Origin: Gammaproteobacteria bacterium
Lineage (GTDB): Bacteria; Pseudomonadota; Gammaproteobacteria; Pseudomonadales; Azotimanducaceae
Reading direction: 5' to 3'
Length of the DNA: 5,008 nt
Assembly: GCA_018667205.1 (NCBI GenBank)
Contig: JABIVN010000220.1
Span: forward strand, 1-5,008
Shown: piece after piece, positions 1-5,008 of the stretch
How the letters are laid out: each line of letters begins with the position of its first letter
Position numbering within the stretch: the stretch's first letter is position 1
The notes under the pieces: generated by a model
Database searches by the model: none
Told to the model about the DNA's origin: nothing
Seen by the model: only the letters and a program-made list of their open reading frames with translations
Translations under genes and position numbers: made by a program

Positions 1-1212
1 AAAGAACTTTTTCAGATAGAAAAGATTGATGAGCTGTCCCTCAGCGCCATAGGTACCGCTGAGCTATTGCTTTTGATTCACCCGGGGACACTTGAGGACG
101 CAGCGCTTTACGCTGTTGACCAGCATGTGATGTCCGGCGGGAAACTCATTGTCTTTGTAGACCCGCTGGCAGAGACGGTCCCGCCGGGTACGAGCGTCTT
201 GTCAGGCAGCAGTTCCGAATTGAACCGATTAACTGCGACCTGGGGTGTCAGTCTTAGGGATGGACAGGTCCTTGGTGATAGCGAGGCAGCGTTGATGGTC
301 GGTGGGGTTGATGGTGCACCTGTGCGTCACCTGGGGATCCTCGGTTTTACGAACCAGTATTTTTCAGGCGACGACATCGTAACTGCAGACCTTGAGGCGA
401 TCAATTTTTCTACGGCAGGTATTCTGGATATAGATGAAGTTGATGGCATTGATGCAAAATCATTGATCGCATCAAGTTCGGTGTCGGGTTCCCTTGATGT
501 CATCCAGTTTCAGACGTTGAGCGACCCGGCGGAACTCCAACAGGGTTTCCAGTCTACCGGCGAAAGCTACTCCGTCGCCGTTCGACTGTCTGGGAAATCT
601 CGCTCGTCGTTTCCTGAAATGTCAGGGGAGGAAACTCATATTGCAGAAACAGAGCAGCTAAATGTGGTGATCGTCGCGGACACAGATGTTTTATCGGACC
701 GGCTGTGGGTTCAGGTACAAAACTTCTTTGGTCAGCAGGTTGCTAGTGCATTTGCCGACAATGGTAGCTTTGTTGTCAACCTGGTAGAGAACCTGTCAGG
801 GAGTAGTGCGCTGATTGAAGTTCGTTCGCGCGGACAATTCTCCCGGCCTTTTGTAGTCGTTGAAGAACTGCGCCGGATTGCTGAAGCAAAGTACTTAAGA
901 AACGCGGAGGATCTCCAGGCGAGATTGGCTGAGACAGACAGGCAGTTGTCTGAGCTCGAGTCTGCGAGGGTTGATGATGGTCTGCTGACGTTGAGCCCCG
1001 AGCAGGAAGCCGCCCTTGTAAATTTCCAGGGTGAGAAGCTTCGTATTCGAAAAGAATTAAGAGAGGTGCGTCACCGTCTTGACCAAGAGATCGAGCAGCT
1101 TGGTGGGAAGCTGAAATTCATTAACATTCTATTGATGCCTCTGCTATTGACCCTTGCGCTGCTTGGCATAAGGGTTCTGGGTCTACTGTCCAGGGGAACT
1201 AAAGCCCGATGA
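1..1212 (+). CDS. GldG-family ABC transport auxiliary protein, 5'-partial
   Basis: The frame is open from base 1, so this is the C-terminal 403 residues of a longer protein; the TTG at 67 lies inside conserved sequence and is not a start. The family (ABC_transp_aux / GldG-like) is the extracytoplasmic partner of an ABC-2 type exporter whose ATPase and permease usually lie just upstream. Visible features, in window residue numbering: a conserved core near 25-55 ending in GGKLIVFVDPLAE; a second conserved block near 220-290 with ADTDVLSDRLWVQVQNFFG, then NLSGSSALIEVRSRG and FSRPF; a charged, probably coiled-coil stretch near 288-369; and one hydrophobic transmembrane helix near 373-396 followed by a short basic tail. 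This order fits a periplasmic domain held by a C-terminal membrane anchor. The stop overlaps the next gene's start (ATGA), indicating translational coupling. The transported substrate is unknown. 'GldG' refers to the gliding proteins of Bacteroidetes, but gliding should not be assumed here. Confidence 0.88.
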   Translation, partial: KELFQIEKIDELSLSAIGTAELLLLIHPGTLEDAALYAVDQHVMSGGKLIVFVDPLAETVPPGTSVLSGSSSELNRLTATWGVSLRDGQVLGDSEAALMVGGVDGAPVRHLGILGFTNQYFSGDDIVTADLEAINFSTAGILDIDEVDGIDAKSLIASSSVSGSLDVIQFQTLSDPAELQQGFQSTGESYSVAVRLSGKSRSSFPEMSGEETHIAETEQLNVVIVADTDVLSDRLWVQVQNFFGQQVASAFADNGSFVVNLVENLSGSSALIEVRSRGQFSRPFVVVEELRRIAEAKYLRNAEDLQARLAETDRQLSELESARVDDGLLTLSPEQEAALVNFQGEKLRIRKELREVRHRLDQEIEQLGGKLKFINILLMPLLLTLALLGIRVLGLLSRGTKAR

Positions 1213-2144
1213 ATATAAAGGTTGCTGGGCTGTTTGGTATGGCGGTTTTATCGACAGCGTTGCTGTTTCAGATGAATCCGGCCAATGTTGAAGCTGGCCC
1301 GCCGCTAGTGTTTCCGGCGTTAAAAGAACAACTTTCGGGGGTGGAAAGTATCGAAGTCATGCGCCCAAACGGCGATAGCGTCGCTATGGTTAAGCAGCAG
1401 GGTATTTGGGTGCTGGAAGCCAAGTCGGGCTATAACGTTGATTTCTCAAAGCTCTCCAGCTTTCTGATGAAATTTTCTCAGCTTAGAATCGTTGAGGAAA
1501 AAACCGCAATTTTATCGAACCATCCAAGGTTGGGGGTTGCGGAAGATGGTCCGGGCGCAGGTACCAGGGTCATTATTTCTCCGGGGGAGTACTCGCTGCT
1601 CGTTGGCAACGAAGCGCCATCGCAGGGTAGCTTTGTCCGGTATGCAGATGACCCACAGGTGTATCTGACCAATAAGCCCGTAAAAGTGTCGGCGGACTGG
1701 ATAAACTGGATTGACCCCGTGGTGATCAATATAGAGCCTGCGGACCTCCAGGAGGTCTCGATAGCGGTGCAGTCTGAACCGTTGATGCTGGCGAATAGAA
1801 GTGAAGTGTCCGGCGAATTCGAATTACAGGGCATCCCGACAGGCCGGGAGCTTAAGCACATGACCGTTGCAGATAGCCTTACCAGACTGCTGGTGAATAT
1901 CAGAATGCTGGACGTCGAGCCTTACAATCCGGCGATATTCCAGGCCCCGTCTATCACCCGGTTCGTTTTGATTAGCGGTGAGACCATTAATGTCGAGACT
2001 ATCATCACAAACGGCAGGTTCATGATGCACCTGGACCGCAAGAATCTGGCAGACTGGCAGTTCGAGATCAGTGAGTTCACGTACAATGAGCTTAATAAAA
2101 GTATGGAAGCTATGCTGAAAACCACAGAGGTTGACGTTGAATAA
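1209..2144 (+). CDS. DUF4340 domain-containing membrane-anchored protein
   Basis: A 311-residue protein starting at the ATG of an ATGA overlap with the GldG-like gene; AGGGGA at 1192-1197 is a plausible, slightly distant ribosome binding site. Residues about 4-21 are hydrophobic, giving a signal anchor or uncleaved signal peptide, so the rest probably lies in the periplasm. The body matches the DUF4340 pattern: a short beta-rich segment ending GIWVLEAK (about residues 65-72), then a YNVDFSKLSSFL helix, an EEKTAILSNHPRLGV stretch (about 96-110), LLVGNEAP, and VYLTNKPVKVSADWINWIDP (about 151-170). DUF4340 genes commonly follow GldG-like genes, and the two are thought to act with the ABC-2 exporter. 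The biochemical role of the domain is not established. No catalytic motif is visible, so a structural or accessory role is likelier than an enzymatic one. The assignment rests on pattern recognition and gene order. Confidence 0.85.
   Translation: MNIKVAGLFGMAVLSTALLFQMNPANVEAGPPLVFPALKEQLSGVESIEVMRPNGDSVAMVKQQGIWVLEAKSGYNVDFSKLSSFLMKFSQLRIVEEKTAILSNHPRLGVAEDGPGAGTRVIISPGEYSLLVGNEAPSQGSFVRYADDPQVYLTNKPVKVSADWINWIDPVVINIEPADLQEVSIAVQSEPLMLANRSEVSGEFELQGIPTGRELKHMTVADSLTRLLVNIRMLDVEPYNPAIFQAPSITRFVLISGETINVETIITNGRFMMHLDRKNLADWQFEISEFTYNELNKSMEAMLKTTEVDVE
2126..2130 (+). promoter_or_regulatory. ribosome binding site deciding the crotonase start
   Basis: AGAGG lies inside the 3' end of the DUF4340 gene. 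It directly abuts a TTG at 2131 (no spacer) but sits 6 nt before a second in-frame TTG at 2137, a normal Shine-Dalgarno distance. The later TTG is therefore the better start for the crotonase. The first in-frame ATG, at 2191, would remove the conserved N-terminal beta strand. Confidence 0.55.
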
Positions 2145-2922
2145 CTATCAACACATCAAGTTGATACGTCAGGGTCACATTACGACCTTGATGCTGAACC
2201 GGCCCGAGGCCATGAATGCGCTAAGCTCGGGGCTGATGAAAGAAATAGAGCAGGCCTCCCGCGACTTTCTGAGTGATGAGGAAACGAGGGTCGTCGTGTT
2301 TCGGGGATGCGGCAAGCATTTTAGTGCCGGTGCGGATTTGAAGGAAATCCGGGCGGCTCGAAATATGGTGATGCAGCGCCGTGACTTTGCGCTTGGTGCG
2401 CGAATGATCAGGGCTATTACCGAAATCCAGCAGGTCACAATCGCGGCTATTCATGGTGTTGCACTTGGTGGGGGAGCTTGTATACCCACAGCCTGTGATT
2501 TCCGGATAGCGAGTGAAGATGCTGTCTGCGGGTATCCCGAAGTGAATTTGGGGATGAACCTGATGTGGCAATCTCTTCCTTTGTGTGTGCGTCTAATCGG
2601 CCCGGCCAGGGCAAAACGCATGATTATGCTTGGCGACAAGGAAGACGCCCAAACACTGCTGGATTGGGGCTTTCTGGATCAGGTGGTGCCCTTCTTGGCC
2701 TTGGATCAGGCGATAGAGTTGATGGCGTCTAGGTATGCAGGTCAGCCTCCGGCCGCGACGCAGATGATAAAGCAAAGTATCAATGCCGTTAGCTCAGGTC
2801 TTGATCAGGCGATTATGCATATGGATGCAGATCAGAACATGCTGACGGCGCGAAGTGAAGATCGAGCAGAAGGTATGAGCGCATTTTTTGAAAAACGCGA
2901 CCCGGAATTCAAAGGAAACTAG
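2137..2922 (+). CDS. enoyl-CoA hydratase/isomerase family (crotonase fold) protein
   Basis: A protein of 261 residues from the TTG at 2137 (263 from TTG 2131), the usual length for a bacterial crotonase. These enzymes act in the cytoplasm on acyl-CoA thioesters, stabilising an enolate in an oxyanion hole. Numbered from TTG 2137: HFSAGAD (about 61-67) gives the first oxyanion-hole segment and IHGVALGGGAC (about 105-115) the second. GYPE places a glutamate at 135, equivalent to Glu164 of rat mitochondrial enoyl-CoA hydratase. The position equivalent to rat Glu144, 20 residues earlier, is Cys115. A classical two-glutamate hydratase is therefore less certain; isomerase, hydrolase or another crotonase activity is possible. 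The region after the active site reads GMNLMWQSLPLCVRLIGPAR, where many hydratases have GxGGTQRL. The gene overlaps the end of the DUF4340 gene by 8 bp and is followed after 2 nt by a biotin carrier gene. The family call is firm; the substrate is unknown. Confidence 0.93.
   Translation: MNNYQHIKLIRQGHITTLMLNRPEAMNALSSGLMKEIEQASRDFLSDEETRVVVFRGCGKHFSAGADLKEIRAARNMVMQRRDFALGARMIRAITEIQQVTIAAIHGVALGGGACIPTACDFRIASEDAVCGYPEVNLGMNLMWQSLPLCVRLIGPARAKRMIMLGDKEDAQTLLDWGFLDQVVPFLALDQAIELMASRYAGQPPAATQMIKQSINAVSSGLDQAIMHMDADQNMLTARSEDRAEGMSAFFEKRDPEFKGN
2911..2918 (+). promoter_or_regulatory. ribosome binding site for the biotin carrier gene
   Basis: AAAGGAAA at the very end of the crotonase gene has its GGA core 8 nt before the ATG at 2925. 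The GTG at 2922, which shares its G with the crotonase stop TAG, is in frame but worse spaced, so ATG 2925 is preferred and gives the common MAKIEV-type N-terminus. Confidence 0.5.
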
Positions 2923-2924
2923 TG

Positions 2925-3149
2925 ATGGCAAAGATTGAAGTGACTTCAGAAGTAACGGGTAATGTCTGGAAGGTTCAGGCCAAAGTCGGGGATGTGCTCG
3001 CTGCAGAGGACGTCATCATGATTCTTGAATCCATGAAAATGGAGATCCCGATCGAGTCGTCGGTCGCGGGAACCCTGGTTGAATTGTTGGTAGCGGAAGA
3101 AGACAGTGTTGATGAAGATCAGATCGTTGCGGTTATTGAAAGCAGTTAG
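2925..3149 (+). CDS. stand-alone biotin/lipoyl-attachment carrier protein (BCCP-like)
   Basis: A 74-residue protein that is essentially one biotinyl/lipoyl attachment domain. The motif ESMKME places the modified lysine at residue 38, in the expected hairpin turn at mid-domain, flanked by the two symmetric half-domains (GNVWKV...GDVL and GTLVEL...EDSV). A methionine on each side of the lysine favours biotin over lipoate. Such minimal carriers serve acyl-CoA carboxylases: biotin carboxylase loads CO2 onto the biotin and a carboxyltransferase passes it to the acyl-CoA. The N-terminal extension and Pro/Ala-rich linker of canonical AccB are absent, so this is probably not the main acetyl-CoA carboxylase subunit. 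It directly follows the crotonase gene, suggesting a shared acyl-CoA pathway, but no carboxylase partner lies in this window. The stop codon lies inside a 13-bp tandem duplication. Confidence 0.9.
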   Translation: MAKIEVTSEVTGNVWKVQAKVGDVLAAEDVIMILESMKMEIPIESSVAGTLVELLVAEEDSVDEDQIVAVIESS

Positions 3150-3166
3150 AGAGAGCAGTTAGAGAG
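3141..3166 (+). repeat. 13-bp perfect tandem duplication over the biotin carrier stop
   Basis: AGCAGTTAGAGAG occurs twice without a gap, at 3141-3153 and 3154-3166. The first copy carries the last two serine codons and the TAG stop; the second lies just after the stop. It looks like a slippage or small duplication event that leaves the protein unchanged. Confidence 0.9.
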
Positions 3167-3193
3167 ACCAGCCCAGTGATCGATGGGTGTGCA

Positions 3194-3215
3194 TCCGGGC
3201 CACCATTGGCCCGGA
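3194..3215. terminator. hairpin between convergent genes, possible bidirectional terminator
   Basis: TCCGGGCC (3194-3201) and GGCCCGGA (3208-3215) form a perfect, GC-rich 8-bp stem with a 6-nt loop (ACCATT). It lies between the biotin carrier stop and the stop of the opposing alcohol dehydrogenase, where a shared terminator is expected. Neither side has a clear T-run (only CCTTTATC on the + side), so it may act weakly, need Rho, or mainly protect 3' ends. Confidence 0.55.
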
Positions 3216-3228
3216 CAGACAACCTTTA

Positions 3229-4311
3229 TCAGTCAAACATGATAATATGACGTGCTTCTTCTCCGGTTTTAAGGGCATTCAGCGCATCGTTCACATCGTG
3301 TAACTTGATGTGTTTAGAAATCATCTGGTCTAGGTGCAATTTGCCGTTAAGGTAAAAGTCAACAAAGCGCGGCATGTCGACCCTGAACCTGTTTGAACCC
3401 ATGTTGGATCCTTGAATCTTTTTCTCTGCTAGAAAATCCGCCCCGTGTAGTTCCACCATGGTGCCTACTGGGATCATTCCAATGACGGTGGCAGTGCCGC
3501 CCGGGCCTAACATTTTCCATGCCTGTTCTGTCGTCGCCTTCAGTCCGATGGCCTCGAATGTGTAGTGACATCCGCCCTGGGTCAGCTCCCTGACCTCACC
3601 GACAGCGTCGACCTTGCCTGGATTAATGGTATGGGTGGCACCCAGTGCTTTCGCTATTTCAAGTTTGGAATCAACCATATCGACGGCAATAATCATTCCC
3701 GCCCCTGCTATGGCGGCGCCGTTGATGGCCGCAAGGCCTACGCCCCCGCATCCAATCACGGCTACCTTTGAACCCGGCTCTACCCCAGCGGTGTGAAACA
3801 CGGCGCCGACGCCTGTCGTCGTAGAGCAACCAATCAGCGCGGCGCGGTCCATTGGCATGTCCTCACGCATTTTTACCAACGCGTGCTCGTGAATGAGCAT
3901 GAGTTCTGCAAACGAAGACAGGTTAAGAAACTGGTGAATTGACTCATCGCCTTTATGAAGCCTTGGTTCATCTTCGGCGTCCCTGGAAACTTCCGGGCTT
4001 TGGCACAGTGAGAGGTGCCCCGTAACACAATGTTCACAGTGACCGCAGAAAGCGGACAGGCAGGTAATGACATGGTCGCCTTTTTTAACGTAAGTGACAT
4101 CCGAACCGACTTCTTCCACAATACCGGCGCTTTCGTGGCCAAGGATCGTTGGTAATGCGTAGGGATATGAGCCGTCCATAAAGTGGAGGTCACTGTGGCA
4201 AACACCAGCAGCGACAGGCCTTACTAGTACCTCTCTGGGACCTGGTTTGGAAATTTGTACCTCTTCAATTTCAAGCGGTTGGTTTGGTGCTCGTAATACT
4301 GCTGCTTTCAT
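3229..4311 (-). CDS. zinc-dependent medium-chain alcohol dehydrogenase
   Basis: A 360-residue protein when started at the ATG at 4311 (MKAAVLRAP), the usual family start. An upstream in-frame start at 4353 would add 14 residues with no family resemblance. The enzyme is expected to oxidise an alcohol to an aldehyde or ketone (or the reverse) with NAD(H) in the cytoplasm. Catalytic zinc ligands are visible as C38 (GVCHSD), H59-E60 (GHE) and C162 (IGCSTTTG). The structural zinc site is complete as CxxCxxCx7C at C89, C92, C95 and C103. The Rossmann fold shows GCGGVG (187-192), and D211 at the end of the second strand favours NAD over NADP. The stretch between the structural zinc lobe and SFAEL (about 104-135) resembles the longer class I/III alcohol dehydrogenases rather than short bacterial ones. 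The gene is monocistronic within this window, convergent with the biotin carrier gene and divergent from folK. The substrate cannot be read from the sequence. Confidence 0.93.
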   Translation of the reverse strand: MKAAVLRAPNQPLEIEEVQISKPGPREVLVRPVAAGVCHSDLHFMDGSYPYALPTILGHESAGIVEEVGSDVTYVKKGDHVITCLSAFCGHCEHCVTGHLSLCQSPEVSRDAEDEPRLHKGDESIHQFLNLSSFAELMLIHEHALVKMREDMPMDRAALIGCSTTTGVGAVFHTAGVEPGSKVAVIGCGGVGLAAINGAAIAGAGMIIAVDMVDSKLEIAKALGATHTINPGKVDAVGEVRELTQGGCHYTFEAIGLKATTEQAWKMLGPGGTATVIGMIPVGTMVELHGADFLAEKKIQGSNMGSNRFRVDMPRFVDFYLNGKLHLDQMISKHIKLHDVNDALNALKTGEEARHIIMFD

Positions 4312-4357
4312 GGAGTTCTCACTGCTACTATTCGCGAAAGCTAAAACTATCACGAAA

Positions 4358-4382
4358 TTCAGACGGATTGCTATTTCAGACG
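4358..4382. repeat. pair of TTCAGACG direct repeats before folK
   Basis: TTCAGACG occurs at 4358-4365 and 4375-4382, giving a 17-bp period; the second copy ends at the base before the folK ATG. The pair lies in the 71-bp region between the divergent alcohol dehydrogenase and folK genes. It could be a regulator binding site or chance. No convincing -35/-10 promoter is readable in this region on either strand. Confidence 0.4.
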
Positions 4383-4892
4383 ATGACTAAATTGACCTAC
4401 ATAGCGCTGGGCTCTAATTTGGGCAACCAGGAGGTGAATTTGCGCCTGGCGGCAGCGGAGTTGCAAAAGATTTCAACGAGTCCCCTGGTGGCTTCGTCTA
4501 TCTGGTGGAGTACCCCGGAAGGGTTTGATGAAGATGTTGCAGTGTTCTGCAATGCCGTGGTGTCCCTTGAGGTAGAGATAGCGGCGGACGCGCTGCTGGT
4601 TCGCCTCAAGAAGATTGAGCAGAAATTGGGGAGAGCCAGGAGTGAAGGGGGGCCCTATCTGTCCAGGACTATCGATCTCGATATTATCGATTATGACTCA
4701 AGGGTGCTCAAGACTAAGGTGTTGGAATTGCCGCACCCCAGGGCCGTGTCAAGACGGTTTGTTCTTTTGCCGTTACAGGAAGTCTCTCCGGGGTATCATT
4801 TCCCAGGGGTTGAACATGACCTGGACACGCTCATTCAAATGGCGCCAGAAAACCCGATGCAAAAATCTATTTCCCTGAGCCCTTTGGGGTAA
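4383..4892 (+). CDS. folK: 2-amino-4-hydroxy-6-hydroxymethyldihydropteridine diphosphokinase (HPPK)
   Basis: A 169-residue protein from ATG 4383, close to the 159 residues of E. coli HPPK. The enzyme transfers pyrophosphate from ATP to 6-hydroxymethyl-7,8-dihydropterin, the step before dihydropteroate synthase in folate biosynthesis. Visible features: N-terminal YIALGSNLG (6-14); IEQKLGRAR (78-86); the family signature SRTIDLDII (94-102) with D98 and D100 as the Mg-binding aspartates (E. coli D95 and D97); and LPHPR followed by RRFVLLPL (116-131), which carries ATP-binding basic residues. The frame is open upstream to 4284, but that extension shares no family sequence and runs over the divergent gene's start. 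No strong Shine-Dalgarno precedes the ATG. The last eight codons overlap the 3' end of the convergent DUF1820-like gene. No other folate gene is in the window. Confidence 0.95.
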   Translation: MTKLTYIALGSNLGNQEVNLRLAAAELQKISTSPLVASSIWWSTPEGFDEDVAVFCNAVVSLEVEIAADALLVRLKKIEQKLGRARSEGGPYLSRTIDLDIIDYDSRVLKTKVLELPHPRAVSRRFVLLPLQEVSPGYHFPGVEHDLDTLIQMAPENPMQKSISLSPLG

Positions 4893-5008
4893 ACGCGCTA
4901 ACAGGGAAAGTCGCAATATTAGCGCCGCTTGGCGCATCACTAATTGACCCGACACCTTCTTTGGCAACTTCATCTATTCTGACGATGGAGTGCATGGGTA
5001 GATAGCTT
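4867..5008 (-). CDS. C-terminus of a DUF1820-like protein, partial
   Basis: On the - strand a frame is open from the right window edge to a TAG at 4867-4869, giving the last 46 residues of a gene whose start lies outside. It begins SYLPMHSIVRIDEV and continues through KEGVGSISDAPSG to a TFPVSAFTPKG tail. The (Y/F)(I/V/L)PMHSIVRIDEV block matches my recollection of the C-terminal part of DUF1820 proteins, small (about 100 residues) proteins of unknown function in gammaproteobacteria. The low-conservation tail after it also fits. The gene converges on folK and overlaps its end by 26 bp with no intervening terminator. The identification comes from memory of the motif rather than a search. Confidence 0.72.
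   Translation of the reverse strand, partial: SYLPMHSIVRIDEVAKEGVGSISDAPSGANIATFPVSAFTPKGSGK

Noticed and set aside
1478..1861. 127-codon open frame on the - strand inside the DUF4340 gene
   Set aside because: It is fully antisense to a supported gene and its translation shows no recognisable motif; it is a frame shadow.
2221..2571. 116-codon open frame on the - strand inside the crotonase gene
   Set aside because: It lies opposite the most conserved part of the crotonase and its composition does not look like a protein family.
3171..3188. CCCA...TGGG small inverted repeat before the main hairpin
   Set aside because: A 4-bp stem is too short to separate from chance, and the nearby 8-bp stem is the only strong structure.
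3873..4205. 110-codon frame on the - strand, same strand as the alcohol dehydrogenase but another frame
   Set aside because: The dehydrogenase frame is continuous with all zinc ligands intact, so there is no frameshift and this frame is a shadow.
4284..4382. N-terminal extension of folK
   Set aside because: The added 33 residues do not match HPPK, which begins just before YIALGSNLG, and they cross into the divergent gene's coding region.
4312..4382. Sigma-70 promoter candidates, such as TGCTATTT on + and GATAGT on -
   Set aside because: Neither has a matching -35 at the right distance, and the matches are too weak to report.
4668..4695. Clustered ATCGAT-like palindromes in folK
   Set aside because: They arise from codons for the conserved TIDLDIID signature and need no separate explanation.

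Overview
The window looks like an ordinary, gene-dense chromosomal segment from a gammaproteobacterium, probably a marine or aquatic heterotroph. I infer this from the protein types: a GldG-type ABC auxiliary protein followed by a DUF4340 protein, FolK, and what reads as the C-terminus of a DUF1820 protein, a family I know from gammaproteobacteria. The genus cannot be read from the sequence. There are no RNA genes, insertion sequences, CRISPR arrays or phage genes.

Layout. (1) Positions 1-3149, + strand: four tightly packed genes that look like the 3' end of one operon. A GldG-like ABC transport auxiliary protein (5' end outside the window) overlaps a membrane-anchored DUF4340 protein by ATGA. 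That gene overlaps a crotonase (enoyl-CoA hydratase/isomerase family) gene that appears to start at TTG. The crotonase is followed after 2 nt by a 74-residue stand-alone biotin carrier protein. (2) Positions 3150-3228: a short convergent intergenic region with a 13-bp tandem duplication across the biotin carrier stop codon and a strong 8-bp-stem hairpin. (3) Positions 3229-4311, - strand: a zinc-dependent medium-chain alcohol dehydrogenase with both zinc sites intact. (4) Positions 4312-4382: a 71-bp divergent intergenic region containing an 8-bp direct repeat with 17-bp period. (5) Positions 4383-4892, + strand: folK, for folate biosynthesis. (6) Positions 4867-5008, - strand: the C-terminal 46 codons of a DUF1820-like gene, running convergently into folK and overlapping it by 26 bp.

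How the genes fit together. The first two genes encode the envelope part of a Gld-type ABC-2 export system; the ATPase and permease would be expected just upstream. The crotonase and biotin carrier point to acyl-CoA metabolism, but no biotin carboxylase or carboxyltransferase is present here. The alcohol dehydrogenase may belong to the same catabolic lifestyle but is transcribed separately. FolK is housekeeping.

I see no convincing undescribed system. The points most worth a second look are the coupling of the Gld-type pair to acyl-CoA genes, the crotonase lacking one of the two classical hydratase glutamates, the orphan biotin carrier, and the small repeats at the two intergenic regions.
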